The notes under the pieces are model-generated. The model had not been told where the DNA came from. It searched no databases and worked only from the letters and a program-made list of their open reading frames with translations. From Pantoea sp. 1.19 (GTDB lineage Bacteria > Pseudomonadota > Gammaproteobacteria > Enterobacterales > Enterobacteriaceae), in NCBI RefSeq assembly GCF_001922585.1, contig NZ_MRBS01000010.1:1-64000 (forward strand): DNA of 64,000 nt, given 5' to 3'. The number at the start of each line of letters is the position of its first letter. Position 1 is the first letter of the stretch. Positions 10,227-23,623 of the stretch are shown piece after piece. A program made the translations under genes and the position numbers.

Positions 10227-11108
10227 CTACAGTAATCGCCAAAACGCATCAATCAGCGGCTCCCCGAGCCGCTTTTTTTGTACGCACACGCCGAGCTCAA
10301 ACGGCTCAACCGATTCCAGATTGTTCAGCACCAGTACGCGATTGCGGACCGGCTCAGGGCTGTTCTCCAGCACCACCTCCGGTAGCAGCGCGATACCACA
10401 GCCCAGCGCGACCATCGAGACGATTGCCTCATGTCCGGAGACCGTGGCGTAAATGAGCGGATTACTGATGCGATGGCGACGGAACCAGAGCTCAATACGG
10501 CGGCGGGCTGGCCCCTGATCCGGCAGAATAAAGGGGATCGCATTCCACTCCGGCTGCTCTGCAGTCGCCTGCTGACGAACCGGGCAGGGCAGCGACGGGG
10601 CAATCAGCACCAGCGGGATCAGGCCAAGAGGCATAAAGTCGAGGCTGGCGGGTAAACTGGCCGGTCGGCCGGCAATCGCCAGATCGGCTTCGGCCGACTG
10701 AATTTTCTCCTCCGCGGCGGCGGCATCGCCGGTGTCCAGCTTAATTTCTACCAGTGGATGGGCGGCGCGAAAGCGGTCAAGAATCGGTGGCAGATGGCTG
10801 TAAGCGGCGGTAACCGAGCAAAACAGGCGCAGCTCGCCGCTGAGCGTCGGACCGTTCTGGCCAATCGCGTGGCACATTTGCTGGTACTGTAGCAGCGTTT
10901 GCTGGGCAAACTGCCGCAGGCATTCGCCGGCCTCGGTCAGGGTTACGGTGCGATTATCTCGTAAAAACAGCGCCTGACCGAGATCCTCCTCCAGCCGCTG
11001 GATCTGGCGGGAGAGCGTGGAGGGGCTGACGTGCATCGCACGCGCGGTGCGGCCAAAATGGCGGCTCTCTGCCAAATGCAGAAACAGTTTCAGATCGCGT
11101 AAATCCAT
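10227..11108 (-). CDS. ilvY: LysR-family activator of ilvC
   Basis: A 293-residue LysR regulator. The N-terminal helix-turn-helix (FGRTARAMHVSPSTLSRQIQ, about residues 18-37) is followed by a substrate-binding domain. In E. coli IlvY binds the shared intergenic region and activates ilvC when acetolactate or acetohydroxybutyrate accumulates. Divergent from ilvC, as expected. Confidence 0.95.
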   Translation of the reverse strand: MDLRDLKLFLHLAESRHFGRTARAMHVSPSTLSRQIQRLEEDLGQALFLRDNRTVTLTEAGECLRQFAQQTLLQYQQMCHAIGQNGPTLSGELRLFCSVTAAYSHLPPILDRFRAAHPLVEIKLDTGDAAAAEEKIQSAEADLAIAGRPASLPASLDFMPLGLIPLVLIAPSLPCPVRQQATAEQPEWNAIPFILPDQGPARRRIELWFRRHRISNPLIYATVSGHEAIVSMVALGCGIALLPEVVLENSPEPVRNRVLVLNNLESVEPFELGVCVQKKRLGEPLIDAFWRLL

Positions 11109-11271
11109 TGATATCCGCCCTCGCGTAATGTTTCATTTTGTGCAATGACAGATTGTTAATATATCAATTTAAGCAACGCATGTCCTGTCATATGATGAAG
11201 TCATCGTGATGCGGCAAACCGGCCCCATCGACAGAATAAAACAGCATACACAACCGAATAACGGAGTTCCC
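11109..11271. promoter_or_regulatory. ilvY-ilvC divergent control region
   Basis: A 163-base gap with the divergent promoters and, by homology, the IlvY operators. AT-rich stretches with the near-palindrome TTGTGCAA near 11137 could be part of an operator, but I cannot delimit the sites. An in-frame upward extension of ilvC to 11206 was not accepted. Confidence 0.55.
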
Positions 11272-12750
11272 ATGGCTAACTATTTCAATACCCTGAACCT
11301 GCGTCAGCAGCTGGCGCAATTAGGTAAATGTCGCTTTATGTCCCGCGATGAGTTTGCGGACGAGGCCAGCTACCTGAAAGGCAAAAAAGTGGTGATTGTT
11401 GGCTGTGGTGCTCAGGGTCTGAATCAGGGCCTGAACATGCGCGATTCCGGCCTGGACGTGGCTTATGCCCTGCGTGCCGAAGCGATTGCCGAAAAGCGAG
11501 CCTCCTTCCGTAAGGCCACGGAAAACGGTTTTAAAGTTGGCACGTATGAAGAGCTGATTCCGCAGGCGGATTTGGTCATTAACCTGACGCCGGACAAGCA
11601 GCACTCGGCGGTGGTACAGGCGGTTCAACCGCTGATGAAAGACGGCGCGGCGCTGGGGTACTCGCATGGCTTTAATATTGTGGAAGTCGGCGAAACCATC
11701 CGTAAAGATATCACCGTGGTGATGGTGGCGCCGAAGTGCCCGGGCACCGAGGTGCGTGAAGAGTACAAGCGCGGCTTTGGCGTGCCGACGCTGATCGCTG
11801 TGCATCCGGAAAACGATCCGAAAGGCGAAGGCATGGCAATTGCGAAAGCCTGGGCAGCAGCCACGGGCGGCCACCGCGCGGGCGTGCTGGAATCCTCCTT
11901 CGTGGCCGAAGTGAAGTCAGATCTGATGGGCGAGCAGACCATTCTGTGCGGTATGCTGCAGGCCGGCTCATTGCTGTGCTTCGATAAGCTGGTGGCGGAA
12001 GGTACCGACCCGGCTTACGCGGAGAAGCTGCTGCAGTTTGGCTGGGAAACCATTACCGAATCGCTGAAGTTTGGCGGTATCACCCTGATGATGGATCGCC
12101 TGTCTAATCCGGCGAAACTGCGCGCTTACGCGCTGTCTGAGCAGTTGAAAACCATTATGGCTCCGCTGTTCCAGAAGCACATGGATGACATCATCTCCGG
12201 CGAATTCTCTTCCGGCATGATGGCCGACTGGGCCAATGATGACCAGAAACTGCTGGCCTGGCGTGAAGAGACCGGTCGCACGGCGTTTGAAAACGCGCCG
12301 CAGTTTGATGGCAAGATTGCCGAGCAGGAGTACTACGATCAGGGCGTGGTGATGGTGGCGATGGTAAAAGCGGGCGTGGAGCTGGCGTTTGAAACCATGG
12401 TAGATGCCGGCATTATTGAAGAATCCGCGTACTACGAGTCACTGCATGAGCTGCCGCTGATTGCCAATACAATCGCGCGTAAGCGTCTGTATGAAATGAA
12501 CGTGGTGATTTCCGATACCGCGGAATACGGTAACTATTTGTTCTCCTTCGCCGCGGTACCGTTGCTGCAGGCGTTTATGACCACGCTGCAGGCCGGCGAT
12601 CTCGGCAAAGCGGCATCCGCCGGGAATGCGGTGGATAATGCGCAGCTGCGCGACGTGAATGAAGCGATTCGCAACCACCCAATCGAAGCGGTGGGCAGCA
12701 AGCTTCGCGGCTACATGAAAGACATGAAGCGTATCGCCGTTGCGGGATAA
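11272..12750 (+). CDS. ilvC: Ketol-acid reductoisomerase (class II)
   Basis: A 492-residue NADPH-dependent reductoisomerase of Val/Ile synthesis. The Rossmann motif [14 protein letters not shown] binds NADPH, and the long duplicated C-terminal knotted domain identifies the class II enterobacterial form. E. coli IlvC has 491 residues. The ATG at 11272 matches [14 protein letters not shown]. It is induced by substrate through IlvY. A terminator follows at 12776. Confidence 0.97.
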   Translation: MANYFNTLNLRQQLAQLGKCRFMSRDEFADEASYLKGKKVVIVGCGAQGLNQGLNMRDSGLDVAYALRAEAIAEKRASFRKATENGFKVGTYEELIPQADLVINLTPDKQHSAVVQAVQPLMKDGAALGYSHGFNIVEVGETIRKDITVVMVAPKCPGTEVREEYKRGFGVPTLIAVHPENDPKGEGMAIAKAWAAATGGHRAGVLESSFVAEVKSDLMGEQTILCGMLQAGSLLCFDKLVAEGTDPAYAEKLLQFGWETITESLKFGGITLMMDRLSNPAKLRAYALSEQLKTIMAPLFQKHMDDIISGEFSSGMMADWANDDQKLLAWREETGRTAFENAPQFDGKIAEQEYYDQGVVMVAMVKAGVELAFETMVDAGIIEESAYYESLHELPLIANTIARKRLYEMNVVISDTAEYGNYLFSFAAVPLLQAFMTTLQAGDLGKAASAGNAVDNAQLRDVNEAIRNHPIEAVGSKLRGYMKDMKRIAVAG

Positions 12751-12775
12751 TTTAATTCCTACAGGGCAATAAACA

Positions 12776-12797
12776 GGCGCCGTGAGGCGCCTTTTTT
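12776..12797 (+). terminator. ilvC intrinsic terminator
   Basis: Stem GGCGCC/GGCGCC with a GTGA loop and six T, between the convergent genes ilvC and ppiC. Confidence 0.9.
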
Positions 12798-12798
12798 A

Positions 12799-15175
<2,377 letters not shown>

Positions 15176-15199
15176 TGGCCGCGGATCGCGGCCGTGAAC

Positions 15200-16684
15200 T
15201 CAGTGCAGGGTTAGCGTCCAGTGCGCATAGCTCTGCCAGTGGCACTCCTGCTCAAGCAGCTCGGCGCGCAGCGGATGCGCCGCCAGCCAGTTTTCCGGAA
15301 GCCTCAGGGTCAGGGCGTCATCCTGCGCCTGAATACGAACGGCGGGCAGGGCGTCATCGACCCGGCGGCTGGCAAAGATGATGGCCAAGCGCAGCAGTCG
15401 GCAGAGGCGTTCGGCCAGCCGCGGCGGCAGCGCGTTTTGCTGACTCAGTAACGCCAGATCGATGGCCTGGCTCTGGTTGTGCAACAGCGCGGCCAGCAGC
15501 GTTTTTTGCGCCGGGGTAAACCCGGGCAGATCGAGATGGTGGACCAGATAAGCTGCGTGCTGGGGCGCGCGGCGGAAATCGACGCTCAGGCCAATTTCAT
15601 GAATCAGACAGGCGCTTTCCAGCAGCTCGCGGCAGTGCGCGTCAAGCTGCCAGCTGCTGCTGACCTGACGAAAAAAGCTGCAGGCTAATTCGCGCACCCG
15701 CTCTGCCTGCTGCCTATCCAGCGTAAAACGGCGCTGAATATTGTGCAGGGTGCGGGTGCGGATATCGCGGTCGATGGGCAGATGCAGCATGCCATAGACC
15801 AGCCCTTCGCGCAGCGCGCCGCCGGCCAGCGTCATACTGTCGATGTGCAGTTCGGTGAAAATGGCGATCAGAATCGACAGGCCACTGGGGAAGACCAGCG
15901 CTCGTTCAAGCGTCAGGCCTTCAATTTCCAGCTCTTCCAGTTTGCCACACTGAATCGCCCGCTGACGCAGCTGCTGCAGTTTGCTCAGGGTGATCCGCTC
16001 ATCCATTCCCTGCGCCATCATGATTTCCTGCAGCGCCTGCACGGTGCCTGAGGCACCGACACAGACTTCCCAACCCTGCTCGCGCAGGCGTTCGGCTACC
16101 GGGCGAATGATGTCGCGCGCGGCCTGCTCGGCGTGAGCAAAATTCTCTTCGCCGAGGTGGCGGTCGGTGAAGTAGCGCTCCAGCCAGGTGACGCAGCCCA
16201 TCGACAGGCTGAACAGGGCGGTGGCGTGGGCGCCATTGCCGGTCACCAGTTCTGTCGATCCGCCGCCGATGTCGACCACCAGACGCCGATCCGAGCCACC
16301 GGTAGTGTGCGCCACGCCCTGATAAATCAGGCGCGCTTCCTCTTCGCCGCTGATCACGTTGACCGGACAGCCGAGAATGTCGCCGGCCTGCTGTAAAAAG
16401 CGATCGGCGTTGGTGGCCAGCCGCAGGGTGGCCGTCGCCACCACGCTGATGTGATCGGCAGGGATATCGCGCAGCTGCTCGGAAAACAGGCGCAGACACT
16501 GCCAGCCGCGCGCCATTGCCTCGTCTGACAGCCGATGCTGGCTATCCAGACCGGCCGCCAGGCGAACTTTGCGCTTGATACGCGTCACGGTCTGAATGGA
16601 GCCGGCCACTTCACGCACCACCAACATGTGAAAACTGTTAGACCCCAAATCGATGGCAGCGTAAAGGGACGACGCGCTTAGCAT
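15200..16684 (-). CDS. gppA: Exopolyphosphatase / pppGpp phosphohydrolase
   Basis: A 494-residue Ppx/GppA-family enzyme of the ASKHA fold, which hydrolyses pppGpp to ppGpp in the stringent response. Nucleotide-binding motifs [14 protein letters not shown] and [12 protein letters not shown] are followed by an HD-like C-terminal region (CLIHEIGL). The length equals E. coli GppA. It lies six bases downstream of rhlB on the same strand. Confidence 0.95.
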   Translation of the reverse strand: MLSASSLYAAIDLGSNSFHMLVVREVAGSIQTVTRIKRKVRLAAGLDSQHRLSDEAMARGWQCLRLFSEQLRDIPADHISVVATATLRLATNADRFLQQAGDILGCPVNVISGEEEARLIYQGVAHTTGGSDRRLVVDIGGGSTELVTGNGAHATALFSLSMGCVTWLERYFTDRHLGEENFAHAEQAARDIIRPVAERLREQGWEVCVGASGTVQALQEIMMAQGMDERITLSKLQQLRQRAIQCGKLEELEIEGLTLERALVFPSGLSILIAIFTELHIDSMTLAGGALREGLVYGMLHLPIDRDIRTRTLHNIQRRFTLDRQQAERVRELACSFFRQVSSSWQLDAHCRELLESACLIHEIGLSVDFRRAPQHAAYLVHHLDLPGFTPAQKTLLAALLHNQSQAIDLALLSQQNALPPRLAERLCRLLRLAIIFASRRVDDALPAVRIQAQDDALTLRLPENWLAAHPLRAELLEQECHWQSYAHWTLTLH

Positions 16685-16690
16685 GGCTAT

Positions 16691-17983
16691 TTAACTCGAA
16701 CGTTTACGATGGTTATTACGCGGAGCGCCACTGCGGCGCGGTGCGTTACCACTGCGGCGCGGTCCATTTCCGCTGCGCGGACGGCTCAGGCGCTTCGGTG
16801 GCGGTAAGTCGGTCATCAGCGCGTCGCTGTTGTATTTGCTCACCGGAATGCTGTGGCCGATGTACTCCTCGATCGCCGGCAGGTTCAGCGCATACTCTTC
16901 ACAAGCGAGGCTGATAGAGTGTCCATTGGCTCCGGCGCGACCGGTACGCCCGATACGGTGTACGTAGTCTTCCCGATCGTCAGGCAGATCATAGTTAAAG
17001 ACGTGGGTCACCGCGGGGATATGCAGTCCGCGTGCCGCCACATCGGTGGCCACCAGGATATCCAGATCGCCTTTGGTAAAGTCATCCAGAATACGCAGGC
17101 GTTTCTTTTGCGGTACGTCACCGGTTAGCAGGCCCACGCGATGCCCATCGGCAGCCAGATGGCCCCAGATGTCCTCGCAGCGGTGCTTAGTATTAGCGAA
17201 AATGATCGCGCGATCCGGCCACTCTTCCTCGATCAGCGTCTGCAGCAGGCGCATTTTCTCTTCATTGGAAGGATAAAACAGCTCTTCTTTGATGCGGTGT
17301 CCGGTGCGCTGCTCCGGCTCAACTTCAACGTATTCCGCATTGTTCATGTTTTCAAACGCCAGTTCACGCACGCGCCAGGAGAGCGTCGCGGAGAACAGCA
17401 TATTCAGGCGCTGCGTCGCCGCAGGCATGCGGCGGAACAGCCAGCGAATGTCTTTGATGAAGCCGAGGTCAAACATGCGGTCAGCTTCATCCAGCACCAC
17501 GACCTGGATCGCGCCCAGGTTAATATGGTTCTGTTTGGTGTAATCGATTGTACGGCCGGTGGTCCCGATCAGGATATCCACGCCGCTCTCCAGCACTTTG
17601 AGCTGTTTGTCGTAGCCGTCGCCGCCGTAGGCCAACCCAATTTTCAGGCCGGTAGCGTCCGCCAGCGGTTCGGCATCAGCGTGGATCTGCACCGCCAGTT
17701 CGCGCGTTGGCGCCAGGATGACGGCGCGGGGCTGGTTCACCTGACGGCCTTCTGCCGCAGGATGAGAAAGAAGATGATGAAACGTTGACGTTAAAAACGC
17801 CATCGTTTTGCCGGTACCGGTTTGCGCCTGCCCCGCGACATCGCGACCCGCAAGGGTCAACGGCAATGCCAGTGCCTGAATTGGCGTGCAGTTATGAAAC
17901 CCTTTCTTTTCAAGGGCTTCTACTACTTTTGGGTGCAGGGCGAAGTCGGAAAACTTCTGTTCGGTTAAGTGTGTTTTGCTCAT
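16691..17983 (-). CDS. rhlB: DEAD-box RNA helicase RhlB
   Basis: A 430-residue DEAD-box helicase; in E. coli it is the helicase of the RNA degradosome bound to RNase E. Motifs: Q motif [39 protein letters not shown], and [10 protein letters not shown]. The C-terminal tail is basic and repetitive ([20 protein letters not shown]), the usual RNA-binding extension. Divergent from trxA and followed closely by gppA. Confidence 0.96.
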   Translation of the reverse strand: MSKTHLTEQKFSDFALHPKVVEALEKKGFHNCTPIQALALPLTLAGRDVAGQAQTGTGKTMAFLTSTFHHLLSHPAAEGRQVNQPRAVILAPTRELAVQIHADAEPLADATGLKIGLAYGGDGYDKQLKVLESGVDILIGTTGRTIDYTKQNHINLGAIQVVVLDEADRMFDLGFIKDIRWLFRRMPAATQRLNMLFSATLSWRVRELAFENMNNAEYVEVEPEQRTGHRIKEELFYPSNEEKMRLLQTLIEEEWPDRAIIFANTKHRCEDIWGHLAADGHRVGLLTGDVPQKKRLRILDDFTKGDLDILVATDVAARGLHIPAVTHVFNYDLPDDREDYVHRIGRTGRAGANGHSISLACEEYALNLPAIEEYIGHSIPVSKYNSDALMTDLPPPKRLSRPRSGNGPRRSGNAPRRSGAPRNNHRKRSS

Positions 17984-18101
17984 AGTGGTGGTAGAATATC
18001 AGCATAGTATTGCTTTACGAAAGCGTATCCGTTGAAATAAAGTCAACCATGGTTGGTAAAATTTACGCCAATCTGACCAGCATAATCTTGTGGAGTAAGA
18101 C

Positions 18102-18434
18102 ATGAGCAGCGAAAAAATTGTTCATCTGACCGATGGCAGCTTCGAAAACGACGTCCTGAAGGCGGACGGTGTTACGCTGGTAGACTTCTGGGCTGAGTGG
18201 TGTGGGCCGTGCAAAATGATCGCGCCGATCCTCGACGAAATCGCCGAAGAGTTTGACGGTAAGCTGACCATTGCGAAGCTGAACATTGATGAAAACCCGG
18301 CCACCGCACCGAAGTACGGCATTCGCGGTATCCCGACGCTGCTGCTGTTCAAAAACGGTGAAGTGGTTGCCACGAAAGTGGGCGCGTTGTCGAAGGGGCA
18401 GCTGAAAGACTTCCTGACGGCTAACCTCGATTAA
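18102..18434 (+). CDS. trxA: Thioredoxin 1
   Basis: A 110-residue cytoplasmic disulfide reductant with the active site WCGPC at residues 33-37 and the cis-proline [11 protein letters not shown]. It has one residue more at the N-terminus than E. coli thioredoxin. A GGAGTAAGAC ribosome site precedes the ATG. Located between rhlB and rho, as in E. coli. Confidence 0.97.
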   Translation: MSSEKIVHLTDGSFENDVLKADGVTLVDFWAEWCGPCKMIAPILDEIAEEFDGKLTIAKLNIDENPATAPKYGIRGIPTLLLFKNGEVVATKVGALSKGQLKDFLTANLD

Positions 18435-18788
18435 GCTCGTTTGGGCGCCGGCGGCCGAATTTTTCTGCAGACCGCTGGACGCCCTGCTTCAGGCGTGCTA
18501 GTTTACGTTTACTGCAATATGAACTTATCTGGTATTAGCATCTAAGCATCTCTTGTTAATTCTGAGCCTGTATCTGTCTACGGTACGCGCGGTTTTAGCA
18601 ACCTGACGGTTAACGTCAACGTTTTCAGGCATCTTGTTCCAGGCGTCCTCTCGTGTCAGATCTCCATGTCTTCCCCGGAGCTTATGGCATGGACAAGGGT
18701 TGACAAGGCCATTAACAGGCATGGAAGTTCCTGCCATACCATTCACGACAAACTTCGAGATTTACCCCGAGTTTAAGAACCCACCACT
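18435..18788 (+). promoter_or_regulatory. rho 5' leader region
   Basis: A 354-base gap between trxA and rho with no convincing gene. In E. coli rho has a long leader in which Rho terminates its own transcription. I see a small hairpin TGACG/CGTCA near 18602-18616 and unstructured C-containing stretches, compatible with a Rho-dependent attenuator, but no clear leader peptide. Confidence 0.55.
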
Positions 18789-20048
18789 ATGAATCTTACC
18801 GAACTAAAGAATACGCCGGTTTCTGATCTGATTACTCTCGGCGAGAATATGGGGCTGGAAAACCTGGCGCGCATGCGCAAACAGGACATTATCTTTGCCA
18901 TCCTCAAGCAACACGCGAAAAGTGGCGAAGATATTTTCGGCGACGGCGTGCTTGAGATATTGCAGGATGGATTTGGATTCCTCCGCTCAGGAGACAGCTC
19001 CTACCTCGCCGGCCCCGATGACATCTACGTTTCCCCCAGCCAGATTCGACGCTTTAACCTCCGCACCGGTGACACCATTTCAGGCAAAATTCGCCCACCG
19101 AAAGAGGGTGAGCGTTATTTCGCGCTGCTGAAAGTTAACGAAGTTAACTATGACAAGCCGGAAAACGCCCGCAGCAAAATTCTGTTTGAAAACTTAACGC
19201 CGCTGCACGCCAATTCCCGCCTGCGCATGGAGCGCGGCAACGGTTCAACCGAAGATCTGACCGCGCGCGTGCTGGATCTGGCATCACCGATCGGTCGCGG
19301 TCAGCGCGGTCTGATTGTGGCACCGCCGAAAGCCGGTAAGACCATGCTGCTGCAGAATATCGCGCAGAGCATCGCTTACAACCATCCTGACTGCGTACTG
19401 ATGGTACTGCTGATCGATGAGCGTCCGGAAGAAGTGACCGAGATGCAGCGCCTGGTGAAGGGTGAAGTCATTGCTTCAACCTTTGACGAACCTGCATCCC
19501 GCCACGTTCAGGTCGCCGAAATGGTGATCGAGAAGGCCAAACGCCTGGTTGAGCATAAAAAAGACGTGATCATCCTGCTGGACTCCATTACTCGTCTGGC
19601 GCGCGCCTACAACACCGTCGTCCCGGCGTCCGGCAAGGTGCTGACCGGGGGTGTGGATGCAAACGCCCTGCACCGCCCGAAGCGCTTCTTTGGTGCGGCG
19701 CGTAACGTGGAAGAAGGCGGCAGCCTGACCATCATCGCGACGGCGCTGGTCGATACCGGGTCGAAGATGGACGAAGTGATTTACGAAGAGTTTAAAGGTA
19801 CAGGCAACATGGAGCTGCACCTGTCGCGTAAAATCGCTGAGAAGCGCGTGTTCCCGGCGATCGATTACAACCGCTCCGGTACGCGTAAAGAAGAGCTGCT
19901 TACCTCTCAGGAAGAGCTGCAGAAGATGTGGATCCTGCGCAAAATCATCCATCCAATGGGCGAGATCGATGCGATGGAGTTCCTCATCAACAAGCTGGCG
20001 ATGACCAAAACCAACGACGAATTCTTTGACATGATGAAGCGCTCGTAA
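18789..20048 (+). CDS. rho: Transcription termination factor Rho
   Basis: A 419-residue hexameric RNA helicase, identical in length to E. coli Rho. An N-terminal cold-shock-like RNA-binding domain ([17 protein letters not shown]) precedes Walker A APPKAGKT at about 178-185, Walker [17 protein letters not shown], the Q-loop [12 protein letters not shown] and the arginine-finger region. It is probably autoregulated through the upstream leader. A strong terminator follows. Confidence 0.98.
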   Translation: MNLTELKNTPVSDLITLGENMGLENLARMRKQDIIFAILKQHAKSGEDIFGDGVLEILQDGFGFLRSGDSSYLAGPDDIYVSPSQIRRFNLRTGDTISGKIRPPKEGERYFALLKVNEVNYDKPENARSKILFENLTPLHANSRLRMERGNGSTEDLTARVLDLASPIGRGQRGLIVAPPKAGKTMLLQNIAQSIAYNHPDCVLMVLLIDERPEEVTEMQRLVKGEVIASTFDEPASRHVQVAEMVIEKAKRLVEHKKDVIILLDSITRLARAYNTVVPASGKVLTGGVDANALHRPKRFFGAARNVEEGGSLTIIATALVDTGSKMDEVIYEEFKGTGNMELHLSRKIAEKRVFPAIDYNRSGTRKEELLTSQEELQKMWILRKIIHPMGEIDAMEFLINKLAMTKTNDEFFDMMKRS

Positions 20049-20121
20049 CGCGGGCCGCCCGTCGCGGTTTGAGCGCTTGCTGCTCTGTCAGACCGCGCAG
20101 AAATCAAAGAAAAACTCAATT

Positions 20122-20149
20122 AACGCCACGTTGAAACGTGGCGTTTTTT
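20122..20149 (+). terminator. rho intrinsic terminator
   Basis: Perfect 9-bp stem AACGCCACG/CGTGGCGTT, TTGAAA loop and a T-run, between rho and the wec operon. Confidence 0.93.
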
Positions 20150-20286
20150 GTTATCGCCCTATACGATATGACAGGAAAAGCGAATTATATCGCACGATGG
20201 GAATGGAACAGTTGTACCAGGCCCGGGCCATCGCAGGCATGACAATTGCTTAATTCTCCAGAGTTTCTTTGTTGAGAGCTGTTAAT

Positions 20287-21381
20287 GTGAACTTACTCAC
20301 AATGAGTACCGAGCTGGCGTCGATTTTTCTTTTTTCGCTGGTGTTCCTGTTTTTCGCCCGCAAAGTGGCGAAGAAAATTGGCCTGGTGGATAAACCTAAC
20401 TACCGCAAACGCCATCAGGGCGTGATCCCGCTGGTTGGCGGAATTTCGGTCTATGCCGGGATCTGCTTTACCTTTCTCATCACCAATTACTATATTCCTC
20501 ATGCCCTGCTGTATCTGGCCTGCGCTGGCGTACTGGTGTTGGTCGGTGCATTGGACGATCGCTTTGATATCAGCGTGAAAATTCGCGCTACCGTGCAGGC
20601 ACTGATTGCCATTGCGATGATGGTGTACGGTAAGCTGTATCTGCTGAGCCTGGGGCATATCTTTGGCTCCTGGGAACTGGTGGTAGGCCCGTTTGGTTAT
20701 GTGCTGACGCTGTTTGCCGTCTGGGCGGCAATCAACGCGTTTAATATGGTTGACGGCATTGATGGCCTGCTGGGGGGACTCTCCTGCGTCACCTTTGCGG
20801 CGATGGGGATCATTCTCTATTTCGACGGGCAGGAGAGCCTGGCCATGTGGTGTTTCGCCATGATCGTGGCGATTATCCCCTACATTCTGCTCAACCTCGG
20901 CGTCTTTGGCCGTCGTTACAAGGTGTTTATGGGCGATGCCGGTAGCACCCTGATTGGCTTCACCATCATCTGGATCCTGCTGGAAACCACCCAAGGGGTT
21001 CGCCATCCGATCACCCCGGTATCCGCGCTGTGGCTGATCGCCATTCCGCTCATGGACATGGTGGCCATCATGTACCGGCGCCTGCGCAAAGGGATGAGCC
21101 CGTTTTCCGCCGATCGCCAGCACATTCACCATTTGATTATGCGCGCCGGATTCACCTCCGGTCAGGCTTTTGTCCTGATTACCCTTGCCGCCGCGCTGCT
21201 GGCTGGTGTCGGGGTATTGGGCGAATACCTCTCCTTTATCCCCGAATGGGTGATGCTGGTACTGTTTTTATTGGCCTTTATGCTCTACGGCTACTGCATC
21301 AAGCGCGCCTGGCGCGTGGCGCGTTTTATCAAGCGCCTTAAGCGCCGGATGCGCAACAGCAGCGCCAGGAATGCAGAGTGA
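20287..21381 (+). CDS. wecA: UDP-GlcNAc:undecaprenyl-phosphate GlcNAc-1-phosphate transferase
   Basis: A 364-residue polytopic membrane enzyme that starts enterobacterial common antigen (ECA) lipid I, and in many strains O antigen. Signature motifs are DDRFD, NMVDGIDGLLGG and DRQHIHHLIMRAG. The GTG at 20287 gives MNLLTMSTELA, matching E. coli WecA, which also starts with GTG; the TTG at 20269 is less likely. First gene of the ECA operon (about 10.9 kb). Confidence 0.95.
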   Translation: MNLLTMSTELASIFLFSLVFLFFARKVAKKIGLVDKPNYRKRHQGVIPLVGGISVYAGICFTFLITNYYIPHALLYLACAGVLVLVGALDDRFDISVKIRATVQALIAIAMMVYGKLYLLSLGHIFGSWELVVGPFGYVLTLFAVWAAINAFNMVDGIDGLLGGLSCVTFAAMGIILYFDGQESLAMWCFAMIVAIIPYILLNLGVFGRRYKVFMGDAGSTLIGFTIIWILLETTQGVRHPITPVSALWLIAIPLMDMVAIMYRRLRKGMSPFSADRQHIHHLIMRAGFTSGQAFVLITLAAALLAGVGVLGEYLSFIPEWVMLVLFLLAFMLYGYCIKRAWRVARFIKRLKRRMRNSSARNAE

Positions 21382-21400
21382 TTAATCAGGATGCCACGTG

Positions 21401-22456
21401 ATGAAAAATGAGTCAGCCCCATTAAGCCCATCGGGCAATGTTGAAAATGAACTGGATGTGCGTTCACTCTGCTGCGCCCTCTGGCGTGGTAAACTGTGGA
21501 TAATTGCGACCGCGCTGCTGTTTGCACTGGTGGTATTTGTCTGGTCGCTGCTGGTAAAGCAGGAGTGGAGTGCGACCGCTATTACCGATAAGCCCACGGT
21601 CAACCAACTGGGGCATTTTTATGCTCAGCAGCAGTTCCTGCGCAATCTGGATGCGCGAAATGCGCCGGCGCTGGCCGCTACGCCCGAGCCCTCAGCGATG
21701 GAGGAGGCATGGCAAGAATTTGTCATGCAGCTCTCCTCATGGGACACTCGCCGCGAGTTTTGGCAGCAGACCGATTACTTTAAGGCCCGCCGCAGCGGCA
21801 ATGCGCGCAATGATGCCGCTTTGCTGGATGATATGATCAATAACATCCAGTACACCCCGGCGGACACCGCGCGCAATCTGAGTGATAACGTGCGGTTGAC
21901 CGCGGAAACGGCGGCGGACGCCAATAATTTGCTGCGTCAGTACGTCGCCTTTGCCAGTGAGCGAGCGGCACGCCACCTCAACGACGAGCTGCAGGGCGCC
22001 TGGCGTGCACGCACTGCACAGCTGCAGGCTCAGGTTGAGCGGCAGGAGGCGGTGGCCAAAGCGATTTACGATCGTCAGATTAATAGCGTGCAGGAAGCGC
22101 TGAAGATCGCTCAGCAGCAGGGGATCGAGCAGGCCAGAACGGCAACGCCGACCGAGCAGCTGCCGGAATCGGAAATGTTTCAGTTAGGTCGTCCGCTACT
22201 GCAGGCGCGGCTGGAAAATCTGCGCGCCAGCGGTCCGGATTACGGCCTGGATTACTATCAAAATCGCGCGATGCTCAGCACATTACGTCATGGCCCAACG
22301 CTGGATGAAAAATTTCAGAGCTATCGCTATTTAAGAACGCCTGAAGAGCCGGTAAAACGCGATAGCCCCCGCCGCGCGTTCTTGATGGTTCTCTGGGGAG
22401 CCATGGGCGCACTGGTCGGTGCGGGCGTGGCGTTGCTTCGTCGTTCACGCGGCTGA
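21401..22456 (+). CDS. wzzE: ECA polysaccharide chain-length regulator
   Basis: A 351-residue polysaccharide co-polymerase of the Wzz family. One transmembrane segment near residues 30-53 (LWIIATALLFALVVFVWSLL), a periplasmic coiled region and a second segment at the C-terminus (AFLMVLWGAMGALVGAGVAL) preceded by the proline-rich motif EEPVKRDSPRRA. It sets the modal length of ECA chains with WzyE. A GTG directly precedes the chosen ATG and could be the start. Confidence 0.93.
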   Translation: MKNESAPLSPSGNVENELDVRSLCCALWRGKLWIIATALLFALVVFVWSLLVKQEWSATAITDKPTVNQLGHFYAQQQFLRNLDARNAPALAATPEPSAMEEAWQEFVMQLSSWDTRREFWQQTDYFKARRSGNARNDAALLDDMINNIQYTPADTARNLSDNVRLTAETAADANNLLRQYVAFASERAARHLNDELQGAWRARTAQLQAQVERQEAVAKAIYDRQINSVQEALKIAQQQGIEQARTATPTEQLPESEMFQLGRPLLQARLENLRASGPDYGLDYYQNRAMLSTLRHGPTLDEKFQSYRYLRTPEEPVKRDSPRRAFLMVLWGAMGALVGAGVALLRRSRG

Positions 22457-22492
22457 CGATGTTACTGACGCTACCAACAAAAGAGAGCAAGA

Positions 22493-23623
22493 GTGAAAGT
22501 ATTAACAGTGTTTGGCACGCGCCCGGAGGCCATCAAGATGGCCCCGTTGGTGCATGCGCTGTCAAACGACCCGGACATCGACGCGCGGCTGTGCGTCACG
22601 GCGCAGCATCGCGAAATGCTCGATCAGGTGCTGCGTTTGTTTGCGATCGTACCGGATTATGACCTGAACATTATGCGTCCCGGGCAGGGGCTGACGGAGA
22701 TTACTGCCCGGATCCTCGAGGGACTGAAAGGCGTTTTTGACGCGTTTCGACCCGATGTGGTGCTGGTGCATGGCGATACCACAACCACGTTTGCCGCCAG
22801 TCTGGCGGCTTTTTATCATCGCATTCCCGTTGGGCACGTCGAGGCGGGCCTGCGTACGGGCGATCTCTACTCGCCCTGGCCGGAAGAAGCCAACCGCACG
22901 CTGACCGGGCGCCTTGCCTCCTGGCACTTCCCACCCACCGAACGCGCCAGACAGAATCTGCTGCGGGAAAATCTGCCCGCAGATCGCCTGTTTGTCACCG
23001 GTAATACGGTGATAGATGCGCTGTTTTGGGTGCGGGATCGGGTGCTGACCGATGCGGCACTGCGTCAGTCGCTGGCTGGTCGTTATCCATTCCTGTGCGA
23101 AAGCAAAAAGATGATTCTGGTCACCGGCCACCGTCGGGAAAGTTTTGGCGAGGGGTTCGAACGCATCTGCAGCGCGCTGGCTGACATTGCGCGCCAGCAT
23201 CCGGAGGTGCAGATTGTCTATCCGGTGCACCTCAATCCTAACGTGAGCGAACCGGTCAACCGCATACTGCAGGGTATCGAAAATATCATTCTGATTGAGC
23301 CGCAGGAGTACCTGCCGTTCGTCTATTTAATGCATCATGCCTGGCTTATCCTCACTGACTCGGGCGGCATTCAGGAAGAAGCTCCGTCGCTCGGCAAACC
23401 GGTGCTGGTGATGCGCGAAACCACCGAGCGGCCGGAAGCGGTTGAGGCCGGGACAGTTCAGCTGGTCGGTACCGATGTCAACAGGATCGTGGCGGCGGTG
23501 ACGACGCTACTTACCGACGACGATGCCTGGGAAACCATGAGCCGGGCGCACAATCCCTACGGCGACGGGCGCTCCTGTGAACGCATTGTGCAGGCGCTGA
23601 AAAATAATCGGATCACGCTATGA
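22493..23623 (+). CDS. wecB: UDP-GlcNAc 2-epimerase (non-hydrolysing)
   Basis: A 376-residue cytoplasmic epimerase making UDP-ManNAc for ECA. Motifs [31 protein letters not shown] and [20 protein letters not shown] are typical. It begins with GTG at 22493, as in E. coli, and has the same length. It overlaps wecC by 4 bases. Confidence 0.96.
   Translation: MKVLTVFGTRPEAIKMAPLVHALSNDPDIDARLCVTAQHREMLDQVLRLFAIVPDYDLNIMRPGQGLTEITARILEGLKGVFDAFRPDVVLVHGDTTTTFAASLAAFYHRIPVGHVEAGLRTGDLYSPWPEEANRTLTGRLASWHFPPTERARQNLLRENLPADRLFVTGNTVIDALFWVRDRVLTDAALRQSLAGRYPFLCESKKMILVTGHRRESFGEGFERICSALADIARQHPEVQIVYPVHLNPNVSEPVNRILQGIENIILIEPQEYLPFVYLMHHAWLILTDSGGIQEEAPSLGKPVLVMRETTERPEAVEAGTVQLVGTDVNRIVAAVTTLLTDDDAWETMSRAHNPYGDGRSCERIVQALKNNRITL

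Noticed and set aside
18525-18746. 73-residue minus-strand ORF in the rho leader
   Set aside because: No ribosome site or homology; the region is known to be a leader in relatives.
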